DNA of 42,646 bases from CAYNGH01 sp964396845 (GCA_964396845.1 CAYNGH010000011.1:1-42646), one strand, 5' to 3'. Shown: positions 8,147-16,227, counted from the stretch's first letter. Numbers and translations are program-made. Notes: generated from the sequence alone by a model not told the origin.

Positions 8147-8775
8147 GGCTTCTTTTGTTTTTTCCTTTTGTTGATACTTTGGGATTCTCCGGGGGATGTG
8201 GATTCCCCTCCGGGGTGATGGGGCTTCGATAATAAAAAACAGGGAATCATTGAGGGGGTTATTGCCCGGTATCGGCTGAATTTTTCACCGAACCGTTCTT
8301 TCAGGGCATTGTCCTCCTGCCGGTTTCGATATAGAATCACCGGCACAAGACCAACAGTCACCAGCAGGGCAACTGGATGCATGGACAGCATCGCCATTCC
8401 CAGGACTTCTCCAAGAAAGGCAACATGCAGGGGATGCCGAAGGCGGGCATAGACACCATGGGTTATCAGTTCATGATCCTGGGCGATTCTCAGCTGATAG
8501 CTGAAGTTGTTTCCCAGCTGGACCAGGGCGGTGAACCGCAGGATCAATGATAGGATAATAACCCCGAAACCCGTCAGCTGAATAACATCGGGAAAGGGTC
8601 TTTGCTCCAGGGCCATGAATGCATAAAGAGCGCATATCACATGGCTTCCTCCGAGATATGCCGTGGAGAGCCATTCTTTTCCGTGTCCCGGCTTGTGACT
8701 GCGGGTGATTATCACCTGAGCCAGGTGCCGGCATCCAAGAAAGATAAGAAATATGTATCCCCATGTAATTCTCAT
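8143..8775 (-). CDS. Isoprenylcysteine carboxyl methyltransferase-like membrane protein
   Basis: A 210-residue integral membrane protein with four to five hydrophobic segments and the C-terminal signature of the ICMT/PEMT-type methyltransferase fold: GVYARLRHPLHVAFLGEVLG (about 115-134), and after the last membrane segment RNRQEDNALKERFGEKFSRY. Such enzymes methylate membrane-embedded substrates using S-adenosylmethionine; the substrate here is unknown. The ATG at 8775 has GGAGG seven bases upstream; the adjacent TTG at 8778 is too close to it. The tail is unusually basic (INKRKKQKKP). It is the first gene of a two-gene unit with the antiporter. Confidence 0.85.
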   Translation of the reverse strand: MRITWGYIFLIFLGCRHLAQVIITRSHKPGHGKEWLSTAYLGGSHVICALYAFMALEQRPFPDVIQLTGFGVIILSLILRFTALVQLGNNFSYQLRIAQDHELITHGVYARLRHPLHVAFLGEVLGMAMLSMHPVALLVTVGLVPVILYRNRQEDNALKERFGEKFSRYRAITPSMIPCFLLSKPHHPGGESTSPGESQSINKRKKQKKP

Positions 8776-8848
8776 CAAAATCCTCCCGGAAGATTATTCA
8801 ACATTAATCCCAAAGATCATTCACAATGGAAAAATACCGGCGGTTTTC

Positions 8849-8877
8849 TTGACATGGCCCGGCATTTGGGCTATACT
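8849..8877 (+). promoter_or_regulatory. Promoter of the cation/proton antiporter gene
   Basis: TTGACA (8849-8854), 17-base spacer, TATACT (8872-8877). The expected start point is near 8884, leaving a leader of about 87 bases. Confidence 0.85.
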
Positions 8878-8930
8878 TTTTTCACAACAGCGATGGAGTT
8901 CGCTTTAAGTGCATTTTATGCTGATGACTC

Positions 8931-8960
8931 CTGCCGACATATGTTGGCAGGTTTTATTTC
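8931..8960 (+). promoter_or_regulatory. Leader hairpin with U-rich tail before the antiporter start
   Basis: CTGCCGAC / GTTGGCAG (8931-8938 with 8943-8950, one G-U pair), loop ATAT, followed by GTTTTATTT and then directly by the GGAGG ribosome site (8961-8965). It is shaped like an attenuator or a translation-control hairpin. I do not recognise a known riboswitch class. Confidence 0.55.
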
Positions 8961-8970
8961 GGAGGCAAAT

Positions 8971-10164
8971 ATGGACCCCGGTGCATTTCTGGTGGTTATG
9001 GTTATCGCAGGGCTGTTGTCGGGCAGGATTTTTGCCCGGTTGAAACTCCCTTCCATCATCGGGATGATGCTTCTGGGAATCCTTGTGGGAGCTTTTTTTC
9101 AAAAGAGCATTCCGGCTCTTCTTTGGGAGATGGAGCCTTTTCTCAAGTCCCTGGCCTTGATTGTGATTCTTCTGAGGGCAGGGATTGGCCTTAGGTGGAG
9201 TGTTTTGAAGCGGGCGGGAATATCGGCTATTCTTATGTCCTTTATTCCCTGCATTCTTGAGGGTCTTGCAGTAATAGCGGCAACCCGTTATATGTTTGGT
9301 TTTTCCTGGATTGTGTCGGGCATGACCGGCTTTATGATAGCGGCTGTTTCCCCGGCCATTGTGGTTCCATCCATGCTGGAGATCGTGGAGAAACAGAAAA
9401 ACGGCGAGAGCACCGTACCCACCATGATTCTTGCGGGAGCTTCTGTTGATGATGTTTTTGCCATAACGCTTTTTACTATCTTCTTGAACCTTGGAACCAC
9501 AGGACAGGCGGATTATTCCGGCGCTCTTTTGTCGATTCCTGTATCTATTGGAGGGGGAATCGGCTTCGGGCTTGTTCTGGGGTTGATTCTGGCTGATCTT
9601 TTTCACCGGCACTATGAAAAAATCCGGGCCACCGAGAAAACCATAATGTTGCTTTGTCTGTCTTTTCTTTTTACCAGGATTGGGGAGTATGCCCACATTG
9701 CCGCCCTTCTGGGGGTTATGACTGCAGGATTCATCATAATGGAAAAGACAGAAAAGACCGGCAGGGAGATTTCATTGAAACTGGCTAAGATTTGGGTTCT
9801 TGCGGAAGTGATTCTCTTTGTTCTAATCGGCCTTGCTGTTGATGTGTCGGTGGCTGTGGATGCAGGGCTTAGGGGGCTTGGCGTTATTGCCATAGGATTG
9901 GTTTTCCGGTCAGTTGGAGTCTGGCTGGCCACCATCCCCTCGGGACTTTCGGCAAAAGAACGTCTTTTCTGCATTATTGCATATATTCCCAAGGCGACTG
10001 TTCAGGCGGCCCTGGGCAGTATCCCTCTGTCTGCGGGAATTTTGGGGGGGGAGATTATACTGAGCCTTGCGGTAATATCAGTTCTTATTACGGCACCCTT
10101 GGGACTGTTGGGGATAAGAACCTTTGGGAGCAAACTGCTGGGTATAATGCCTCAGGGAGATTAA
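8971..10164 (+). CDS. Cation/proton antiporter (CPA, NhaP/KefB-like)
   Basis: A 397-residue inner-membrane protein with about twelve transmembrane segments. The early part reads GRIFARLKLPSIIGMMLLGILVG, the usual second-helix region of the monovalent cation:proton antiporter family, and ILAGASVDDVFAITLFTIF carries the conserved paired acidic residues of the ion-binding site. There is no C-terminal TrkA-N or other cytoplasmic domain. The frame is open far upstream, but the ATG at 8971 has GGAGG at 8961-8965 and places the start at the first membrane helix. It is divergent from the ICMT-like gene and has its own promoter (8849-8877) and leader hairpin. Ion specificity is not predictable from sequence. 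Confidence 0.9.
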   Translation: MDPGAFLVVMVIAGLLSGRIFARLKLPSIIGMMLLGILVGAFFQKSIPALLWEMEPFLKSLALIVILLRAGIGLRWSVLKRAGISAILMSFIPCILEGLAVIAATRYMFGFSWIVSGMTGFMIAAVSPAIVVPSMLEIVEKQKNGESTVPTMILAGASVDDVFAITLFTIFLNLGTTGQADYSGALLSIPVSIGGGIGFGLVLGLILADLFHRHYEKIRATEKTIMLLCLSFLFTRIGEYAHIAALLGVMTAGFIIMEKTEKTGREISLKLAKIWVLAEVILFVLIGLAVDVSVAVDAGLRGLGVIAIGLVFRSVGVWLATIPSGLSAKERLFCIIAYIPKATVQAALGSIPLSAGILGGEIILSLAVISVLITAPLGLLGIRTFGSKLLGIMPQGD

Positions 10165-10190
10165 ACAAAAACCCCCGGTTTTGCCGGGGG
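10163..10190 (-). terminator. Terminator of tRNA-Leu (probably bidirectional)
   Basis: CCCCCGG / CCGGGGG (10172-10178 with 10184-10190). On the minus strand the hairpin is followed by TTTTTGTTT, a proper U tract for the tRNA transcript. It also follows the antiporter stop codon on the plus strand, where the T run is weaker. Confidence 0.85.
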
Positions 10191-10204
10191 CTTGATTATT
10201 CATA

Positions 10205-10285
10205 TGCGGAGGGGGGGACTCGAACCCCCACGGCATGGCCATACGCCCCTCAAACGTACGCGTCTACCTGTTCCGCCACCTCCGC
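10205..10285 (-). tRNA. tRNA-Leu (anticodon GAG)
   Basis: Reading the minus strand from 10285, the acceptor stem GCGGAGG pairs with CCTCCGC. The D arm contains GGAACAGGTAGACGC, the anticodon stem TACGT / GCGTA encloses loop TTGAGGG with anticodon GAG, a long variable arm follows, and the T arm carries GTTCGAGTC. The long variable arm and D-loop fit tRNA-Leu. The discriminator base is A at 10205. The CCA end is not encoded (TATG follows), so it must be added enzymatically. Confidence 0.96.
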
Positions 10286-10325
10286 CTGTGGAATCGGCAA
10301 TGCCGATCCTCTCAAGAACAAGCCC

Positions 10326-10354
10326 ATTATATTGCAATTTATATTTTGTGTCAA
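10326..10354 (-). promoter_or_regulatory. Perfect consensus promoter of tRNA-Leu
   Basis: Minus strand: TTGACA (10354-10349), 17-base spacer, TATAAT (10331-10326). Transcription should start near 10319, about 35 bases before the mature tRNA 5' end. Confidence 0.9.
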
Positions 10355-10394
10355 TATGATGAGAAAAATTTTTGTCGGCTCTCCATGAAATCAG

Positions 10395-10422
10395 AAAAAA
10401 AAGGGAGGGCTTATGCCCTCCC
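10395..10422 (-). terminator. Terminator of the 46-codon gene
   Basis: Minus strand: GGGAGGGC, loop ATAA, GCCCTCCC (10422-10403) followed by eight T residues (10402-10395). This is a strong intrinsic terminator about 24 bases after the stop codon of the small gene at 10446. Confidence 0.92.
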
Positions 10423-10445
10423 GGTTGTTGCGTTAACAGGCACAG

Positions 10446-10586
10446 TCAATATCTGGTGTTGATCTCCCCGGTTATGGGGTCAACCACCAGGATTCCTTCC
10501 ACCCCGATGCTCAGGGGCCCCATCAGCCGGGGCATGCTCAGGGATGAATCCTTTGATGAACAGTTATATATCATGTTGTTATTCAT
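10446..10586 (-). CDS. Small 46-residue protein with complete expression signals, unknown
   Basis: The frame runs from ATG at 10586 to TGA at 10446-10448 and encodes 46 residues starting MNNNMIYNCSSKDSS and ending GILVVDPITGEINTRY. It is preceded by AAGGAGA a few bases before the ATG and by a near-perfect promoter at 10626-10654, and it is followed by a strong terminator at 10395-10422. The unit is therefore a self-contained transcript of about 230 bases. There is no signal peptide or membrane helix; one Cys (residue 9) is present. I do not recognise the family. The C-terminal stretch looks like a short beta hairpin. It is divergent from glutamate dehydrogenase and upstream of tRNA-Leu on the same strand. 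Confidence 0.8.
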   Translation of the reverse strand: MNNNMIYNCSSKDSSLSMPRLMGPLSIGVEGILVVDPITGEINTRY

Positions 10587-10625
10587 GGTCTTTCTCCTTA
10601 TATAAAATATTCCCACCGAATCGAT

Positions 10626-10654
10626 ACTATACTCCTGGGGATTGCTTCTGTCAA
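10626..10654 (-). promoter_or_regulatory. Promoter of the 46-codon gene
   Basis: Minus strand: TTGACA (10654-10649), 17-base spacer, TATAGT (10631-10626). The expected start is near 10619, giving a 33-base leader. Confidence 0.88.
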
Positions 10655-10845
10655 GACCCTGGGAAAATATTTTTTTTAGCAGGAAAAAACAACAGAAACC
10701 ACGGTAAAATAAGCATTAAAGTTTTTGTGAAAATATTAACGAACATAGAAGGAATTAATGGAAGAATCCATAATATCAGCCCATGTAAGAAAAATCAATG
10801 TATGTGCATTCGATTTTTTATTTTTTAAATGAGGAGGAATGAAGG

Positions 10846-12096
10846 ATGGGTACCCAGCCAACGTTTTATGAAAACGTTATAAAAGACCTGGACACCGTGG
10901 CAAAGATCCTGGATCTGGATCCGGGCATTCTGGCGATGCTCAAGAAGCCCACCATGGAAGTTCATGTTTCTGTCCCCATTCACATGGACGACGGGTCCAT
11001 TCAGGTTTTTGACGGATTCAGGGTTCGTCACAATGAGGCCCGGGGGCCGACAAAAGGCGGAGTCCGCTTTCATCCCAATGTTGATATCGACGAAGTAAGA
11101 GCTCTGGCAACTCTGATGACTTGGAAATGCGCCGTGGTTAACATACCCTATGGGGGAGCCAAGGGTGGAATCCGCTGTAACCCTGCGGTTATGTCCCGCA
11201 AGGAGCAGGAGAGGCTTACCCGTCGGTACACCTACATGATCTCCAAGTTCATTGGTCATGATACCGACATCCCCGCCCCCGATGTGTTCACCAACGAAGA
11301 TAACATGGCCTGGATGATGGATACATACAGCATGATTTCCGGCCATACATCTCTGGGAGTGGTCACCGGCAAGCCCGTATCCATGGGCGGTTCCGAGGGT
11401 CGCCGGGAAGCCACCGGCCGGGGCGTGGTCTTTGTCACCGAGGAATATGCCCGCCAGAACAACATCGACCTGGCCAAGACAACCACCTCGGTTCAGGGTT
11501 TTGGAAATGTAGGCTCGGTGGCTGCGGACTATATGCACCGGCTTGGGTCCAAGGTTATTGCCGTGTCCGATGTTTTTGGAGGCATTCGGAATCCCCAGGG
11601 ACTCGATATTCCCAAGCTTCTGGAGCATGTGGCAAAAACCGGCAAGGTCATCGATTTCCCCGGCGCTCAGAATGTTGATGGAATGAGCGTTCTGGAAGAG
11701 AAGGTGGACTTCCTGATTCCCGCAGCCCTGGAAAAACAGATCACCACTGACAATGTGGATCGCATCAAAGCCCGGTTCATAGTGGAAGGGGCCAACGGGC
11801 CCACCTCTCCCGCGGCGGAAGAGATCCTCACCAAAAAAGGCATCGTGGTGATTCCCGACTTCCTGGCCAATGCCGGGGGCGTCATCGTATCCTACTTTGA
11901 GTGGGTTCAGGACCTGTCCTCGTATTTCTGGAACAAGAAACGGGTGAACGAGGAACTGCAGATTGTCATTACCGCTGCATTAAATGACATTCTGAAGGTT
12001 CAGAAGGAAAGAAAGCTCACATTGCGTCAGGCGGCATACTGCATCGCCATTGAGCGGGTGGCAAAAGCCATTGAAAAGCGGGGTCTGTTTCCCTAA
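10846..12096 (+). CDS. Glutamate dehydrogenase (Glu/Leu/Phe/Val dehydrogenase family)
   Basis: A cytosolic 416-residue oxidoreductase that interconverts glutamate and 2-oxoglutarate plus ammonia using NAD(P). The substrate domain shows GPTKGGVRFHP (Lys70), MTWKCAVVNIPYGGAKGG (Lys94 and catalytic Lys106) and DIPAPDVFTN. The Rossmann domain has QGFGNVGS (about 217-224) and IVEGANGPTSPAA. Overall length and motifs fit the hexameric GDH group common in anaerobes and archaea, which is often catabolic; cofactor preference is an inference I cannot settle. ATG at 10846 follows a GGAGGAATGAAGG-type ribosome site. It is monocistronic, closed by a terminator at 12119-12153. Confidence 0.96.
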   Translation: MGTQPTFYENVIKDLDTVAKILDLDPGILAMLKKPTMEVHVSVPIHMDDGSIQVFDGFRVRHNEARGPTKGGVRFHPNVDIDEVRALATLMTWKCAVVNIPYGGAKGGIRCNPAVMSRKEQERLTRRYTYMISKFIGHDTDIPAPDVFTNEDNMAWMMDTYSMISGHTSLGVVTGKPVSMGGSEGRREATGRGVVFVTEEYARQNNIDLAKTTTSVQGFGNVGSVAADYMHRLGSKVIAVSDVFGGIRNPQGLDIPKLLEHVAKTGKVIDFPGAQNVDGMSVLEEKVDFLIPAALEKQITTDNVDRIKARFIVEGANGPTSPAAEEILTKKGIVVIPDFLANAGGVIVSYFEWVQDLSSYFWNKKRVNEELQIVITAALNDILKVQKERKLTLRQAAYCIAIERVAKAIEKRGLFP

Positions 12097-12118
12097 ACCC
12101 CAATCATATGGAAACTCA

Positions 12119-12153
12119 ACAGGGAGGATCCTTCTGGATCCTCTCTGTTTTTT
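12119..12153 (+). terminator. Terminator after glutamate dehydrogenase
   Basis: A 12-13 bp stem around GAGGATCC TTCT GGATCCTC, extending outward through GGG/CTC and ACA/TGT (one G-U pair), followed by six T residues (12148-12153). Confidence 0.93.
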
Positions 12154-12194
12154 GTTTGCCACTGTTGTCTAATAAGTCATATCCAGACTTTAAC

Positions 12195-12223
12195 TTGACT
12201 CAAAATAAATATAATATTATAAT
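12195..12223 (+). promoter_or_regulatory. Promoter of the second prepilin gene
   Basis: TTGACT (12195-12200), 17-base spacer, TATAAT (12218-12223). The expected start near 12230 leaves an unusually short leader of about 10-15 bases. Confidence 0.85.
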
Positions 12224-12244
12224 ATATATTGCGGGGTGATGCAC

Positions 12245-12778
12245 GTGAGCTACAAAAGGAAGAGATTCAGCAAGTTGAACAGTGGGGTCACCTTTCTTGA
12301 GTTAATTATTGTAATTTCACTGATGGCAATAGTTTTCGCCATTTTGATACCCGGTTACAATCACTTCCGCCGTCGGCAGGCCGCTGCCAACGCTGCCATG
12401 GATTTTAAGTATAATATCCTGAGAACCCAGAGAATGTCCCAGTTGACCGAGGATGTCTATCGTGTGGAAGTAAACAGAGATAAAGATACTGTGTCCATCT
12501 ATACGGTGTATGGCCCCGTCAATCCCACGGTGCTTCTCAGAGATTACAGAATATCGGATAATTATTTCGGAACCAGCTTATTTGCTTCATATTCAGGTGG
12601 CCCCGGCTCACCAGGAGTCCTGAATTTCTATCCCGGTGGAAACGTTGATGGAAATCTTGAAAAACATACATATCCCGGTTATCCCACCCTCTATTATATC
12701 AGTTTTTCAAATGGCAACAGTACTTTCTATGTGTCAGTTAATGCCAGCAGTGGCGATGTGGATATGGGAGAATTCTGA
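12245..12778 (+). CDS. Type IV pilin-like / pseudopilin protein
   Basis: A filament or pseudopilus subunit of about 177 residues. A basic leader (YKRKRFSKLNSG) is followed by the prepilin motif VTFLELIIVISLMAIVFAIL with Glu at mature position 5, then a helix and a Tyr/Ser-rich globular domain. I place the start at GTG 12245 because GGGGTGAT (12233-12240), which matches the 16S rRNA anti-Shine-Dalgarno well, lies at proper distance; ATG 12239 and GTG 12236 overlap it and are alternatives. It resembles the prepilin at 4450-4986 in length and layout (RQ.AA.AA after the helix), so the two are likely paralogues. It is a single gene, convergent with yidD. Confidence 0.87.
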   Translation: MSYKRKRFSKLNSGVTFLELIIVISLMAIVFAILIPGYNHFRRRQAAANAAMDFKYNILRTQRMSQLTEDVYRVEVNRDKDTVSIYTVYGPVNPTVLLRDYRISDNYFGTSLFASYSGGPGSPGVLNFYPGGNVDGNLEKHTYPGYPTLYYISFSNGNSTFYVSVNASSGDVDMGEF

Positions 12779-12789
12779 CATTTCCTCCA

Positions 12790-13137
12790 TCAAGGGGGAT
12801 CCCATCCCGACTGACTTGTCCAGGGACTGCAACGGAAAAGCCGGTTCAATGCCCGGATTCCTCCCCAGTATGTGCCGTACCACCTTATTGATGTTGCCCC
12901 GTAATGGGAGCAGGTTGGCTCAAATTTACAGGTGATAAATCCTTTCAGCCGGGGGGATATGAATCTCTGGTAGCCGGTGATGCCAAAGAGCAGTATCCGG
13001 CTGGATATTTGCTGGTCTGGCATCCGGGATATATCAAAAATAAAGGCCATCAACAGAAGAGTCAGGATGTATGCGGTTTTCCTGCTTATGGAAAGTTTTC
13101 TCAACAACAGCGGTGATGCCGGTGACTCCTGCGTCAA
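12790..13137 (-). CDS. yidD: YidD, membrane protein insertion efficiency factor
   Basis: A 115-residue inner-membrane-associated protein that assists YidC-dependent membrane insertion. Family signature: YQRFISP (about 56-62), then CKFEPTCSHYGATSIRWYG and RCSPW, with the conserved Cys residues. An extra N-terminal hydrophobic segment (AYILTLLLMAFIFDIS, about 22-37) precedes the core, longer than the typical 70-90 residue protein. The start is TTG at 13137, overlapping the stop codon of the upstream pseudokinase gene (TTGA), which implies translational coupling. Unusually, it is not beside rpmH, rnpA and yidC. Confidence 0.9.
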   Translation of the reverse strand: MTQESPASPLLLRKLSISRKTAYILTLLLMAFIFDISRMPDQQISSRILLFGITGYQRFISPRLKGFITCKFEPTCSHYGATSIRWYGTYWGGIRALNRLFRCSPWTSQSGWDPP

Positions 13138-16013
13138 TAGACCCCACCGCCTCCGGTTATGGTGAGGCTTTCTCCCTGGTAATTGTTGAATTCATCGTAT
13201 ATGGTTATCTTGTCAATGGAAATCTCTGCGAAAAGTTGTTCTCCCTGCTTGATTTTTCGGGCCAGGGTCATGCTCTCCACGGTGAGGATCCGGTTGTCGG
13301 GCCGGCGGAAGGTTATCTTGTGGGCCGGGTTGTAGGTTCTTCCCATGCTGTCGGTGGTTCCACGGGAAATTTGCGCTACGGTTACGGTTTCCAGCTCCCG
13401 GATGGTATATTCATAACTCTGATGGCGGTTGTATCGGGTCACCCACAAAGTTACCTTGGTTCCTTCAAGATTCCCGGTGAGCCATTCTTTTTCCGGAAGG
13501 TTGTATGTGCCGGTTCCCTTGATAAGATAAAGGGTCTTAGTCCCTTCCCGGCCCAGCACTGCAGTGTTGGGGCCCTTGCCTGCAACAAAGAACCGGGCGT
13601 TTCCCGTGGGGGCGGGCGAGGATGTGGGCATGGGTTTGACAGGAACAGTAGTCCCCCCCCTGATCCTTTTCTCCCGTTCTCTGCGTTGTTCAAGAAGTTT
13701 AATTTGCTGGGTCAGAACTTCCTTCTGCCGGGGGTCCATAAGATGGGGAAGGGCGGAGCTGAGATCCTCTATGGCCTTGTCCAGCTCCCCCAGATTCATG
13801 TATGACTGTCCCCGGATCACCTTTGCCTCGTGATTGCTTTCTGAAAGCTCCAGTGCCCGGTTGGTCAACCGCACGGTTTCTGCGCTGTCGATTCTGGGGC
13901 CCATGCCCGCTGCCAAAGCTCCGTATGCCGCGGAAAGATCCTTTTTCATGGCGGGGCTGATATTTTCCACCATTAAGTCCGCCGCCTTCAGCTGGCTGGC
14001 TGCGGTCTTGAAATCCCTTTTCCTTATGCTTTCCGTTGCGCTGGCCAGCCGGTTCCTGAATATGGACTCCATTGACTTTATATAGTGTACCTGGTATTCT
14101 TCATCGATCTCTTTGGCTCTGGCCAGTTCTTCCTTGGCCTTGTCATATTTGCCCTGGCTGATGAAAACCTGCCCCCGTCCATAATGAGCCTCGGGATTTT
14201 CCGGATCGATCTCAAGAACCCGGTCGTAGTCCTTCATGGCCAGATCCAACTGATTGTTGTGAAATAACGACTTGCCCCGTAACAGCAGAACCTCTGCATC
14301 CTCAATTTCGCCGAGGCGGGGATTAAACTGAATGGCTTGGTGGAAGGATTTGCCTGCATCTAAAAAATCGTTGTTTTCTGCTTCCTGGACTCCCTTCTTC
14401 ATATAAGCCATGGCCAGCTTCCCGTCAAGCTGGGGCTTCAACCGGCCGTCCATTTGCAGGGCTGACAGGTAATCATTGATTGCTTCCTGGTAGTTTTCCA
14501 GGCTGTAATGAGCTTCAGCCATTTTCAGAAAGGTTGTGGCAGACTTCCTGGTTTCGTGGGCTTTTTTGTATTGATCCAGGGCCTGTCGGTGTTCTCCCTT
14601 TTCCATCAGCCTGTCACCGCCCCTGACCTGGGATGAGGCGATCATGGCAGGCCCTGCCAGGGCTGTGATAAAGATACCGATAAGCAGGACCGGGAAAAAC
14701 AGCACGATAGCCAGCCCCAGCCACTCTCTGGAAACCTTGCCCTTCTGGGGGGCTTCCGGGGGAGGTGTGCTGACCCGGATATCTGAAAGACCCGGACTGG
14801 ATCGATGAGCTACCGGGATATGGGCTTTTTGGGGGGATACTGACTGAAGGGGCAGAGGCACAGATGATGTCGCAGTTGTTTTTGATGGTTCGCCGGTTTT
14901 CTGCCCTTCAAGGATTCTCTGGCGGACACTCTCCACGGTGGAGGGCCGGTTCTGGGCTGAAGGCGATACCATATCCAAGACCAGGTCATCCATGAAGGCA
15001 GATATGCTGTGGTTCACATCTCGAATCCTCTTGAATCGGGTATATCGATTCTCCCGGTCGGGATCAATCCCGGTATAAAGAAAACGGATCAGCATCCCCA
15101 GGCTGAAGATGTCGGAGCTGGAATCCCTGAATCCTTCTCTGACTTCCGGTGCAGTGAAGGAGGAAGTGTATATTTTCTCCACATCGCTTCCCTGAATAAA
15201 AAGCCTGTCAATATCATAGTCCACCAGGTGGGTTTCATCGTTGTTATCCACCAGGATGTTGGAGGGCTTTAATATCTTGTATATTATGGGAGGCCTCTGG
15301 CTGTGGAGGTAGGTGAGGGTATCGATAATCTGAAGAACCCACTTGATTATCAGGTTTTCGTCGTAAGGCTTGTTTCCCCGTTCCGTCATCCTGGTCTGCA
15401 GGTTGTGTCCCTCCACAAACTGTTTGACTACATAATATTTGTCATTCCCAGAGAAATAGTCGATAATCCCGGGAAGTCCGCGATGCTCCAAATGCTTGAG
15501 CCGTTTTGCTTCTTCCTGGAAGGCTTTCACCGCAACCTGCCGATCGTAATCGGAGCGAAATCGATCCTCCATCTCTTTTATGGCTACAATATCCCCGGTG
15601 GTCACATCCAGGGCCCGGTATATGGTGCTGGTTCTGGCCCGGTGGATTACCTGAATTTTTTTGAAGCGGTTGTTCAGAAGGGTATCTGTTGGGGGTTGTT
15701 CTGTCGTGTCGCCGGGAGAGGTCTGGGTGTCCGGGGCAGTTTTCCCTGGGGCCTCGTCGTCGGTGGAAGGAATCTCCCGGGGAGTTTGTTCTTCTTTTTG
15801 CAGTGATAAGGCCGGAGTTTCGTGGGTGTCAGCAGGCTGAGGGGCTATGGCAGTTTTTTCGAAGGAATCTTTTGCCGGGAGTTCTTCACTGCTATAGTCC
15901 TGAGGCTCATCGGCAACAGACTCATCTTCTTCCAGGGGGGAACCGCATTTTTGACATACCTGTGAGTCGCCGTCGTTTTCATAACCGCACATGGGGCAGA
16001 AGGGATCATACAT
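13134..16013 (-). CDS. Zinc-ribbon, kinase-like (predicted pseudokinase), membrane, TPR protein
   Basis: A 959-residue membrane protein. Order: zinc ribbon CPMCG-x10-CQKC (residues 6-23), acidic/Pro linker, Ser/Thr kinase-fold domain (about 114-370), Pro-rich linker, one transmembrane helix (about 431-455), TPR repeats (about 464-790), and a C-terminal beta-rich domain (about 820-959). The kinase fold keeps VAIK (Lys146), the KPSN segment (Lys249, Asn252) and DYD in place of DFG (Asp265). However, the HRD catalytic triad reads YKI (245-247), so the catalytic Asp is Ile, and the glycine loop reads IHRARTSTIY with no glycine. It is probably a pseudokinase scaffold with a cytoplasmic kinase domain and an extracytoplasmic TPR region. 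GGAGG lies eight bases before the ATG. yidD is coupled downstream; a TPR gene lies upstream. Confidence 0.92.
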   Translation of the reverse strand: MYDPFCPMCGYENDGDSQVCQKCGSPLEEDESVADEPQDYSSEELPAKDSFEKTAIAPQPADTHETPALSLQKEEQTPREIPSTDDEAPGKTAPDTQTSPGDTTEQPPTDTLLNNRFKKIQVIHRARTSTIYRALDVTTGDIVAIKEMEDRFRSDYDRQVAVKAFQEEAKRLKHLEHRGLPGIIDYFSGNDKYYVVKQFVEGHNLQTRMTERGNKPYDENLIIKWVLQIIDTLTYLHSQRPPIIYKILKPSNILVDNNDETHLVDYDIDRLFIQGSDVEKIYTSSFTAPEVREGFRDSSSDIFSLGMLIRFLYTGIDPDRENRYTRFKRIRDVNHSISAFMDDLVLDMVSPSAQNRPSTVESVRQRILEGQKTGEPSKTTATSSVPLPLQSVSPQKAHIPVAHRSSPGLSDIRVSTPPPEAPQKGKVSREWLGLAIVLFFPVLLIGIFITALAGPAMIASSQVRGGDRLMEKGEHRQALDQYKKAHETRKSATTFLKMAEAHYSLENYQEAINDYLSALQMDGRLKPQLDGKLAMAYMKKGVQEAENNDFLDAGKSFHQAIQFNPRLGEIEDAEVLLLRGKSLFHNNQLDLAMKDYDRVLEIDPENPEAHYGRGQVFISQGKYDKAKEELARAKEIDEEYQVHYIKSMESIFRNRLASATESIRKRDFKTAASQLKAADLMVENISPAMKKDLSAAYGALAAGMGPRIDSAETVRLTNRALELSESNHEAKVIRGQSYMNLGELDKAIEDLSSALPHLMDPRQKEVLTQQIKLLEQRREREKRIRGGTTVPVKPMPTSSPAPTGNARFFVAGKGPNTAVLGREGTKTLYLIKGTGTYNLPEKEWLTGNLEGTKVTLWVTRYNRHQSYEYTIRELETVTVAQISRGTTDSMGRTYNPAHKITFRRPDNRILTVESMTLARKIKQGEQLFAEISIDKITIYDEFNNYQGESLTITGGGGVY

Positions 16014-16227
16014 ATTCCAGACCTCCAGGGAGATTTCACCAGTATAATATCATATCAGCAGTCAGGATTCTCCGGTTATTGTAATTATTCTTCTGTAATT
16101 TTAGATTTGGCTGTTTTTATCACAGTTTCTGCATTTTGACTTGTGTTGTTTATTTCATCGGTGAAATCTTATTATCCTTGAGTTGCCAAAAAAATGCATT
16201 CAAATTAATGCAAATCCTGTCACATAT

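Noticed and set aside
13134..16013. Active Hanks-type Ser/Thr kinase
   Set aside because: The catalytic Asp of HRD and all glycines of the nucleotide loop are missing, so an active kinase is not the default reading.
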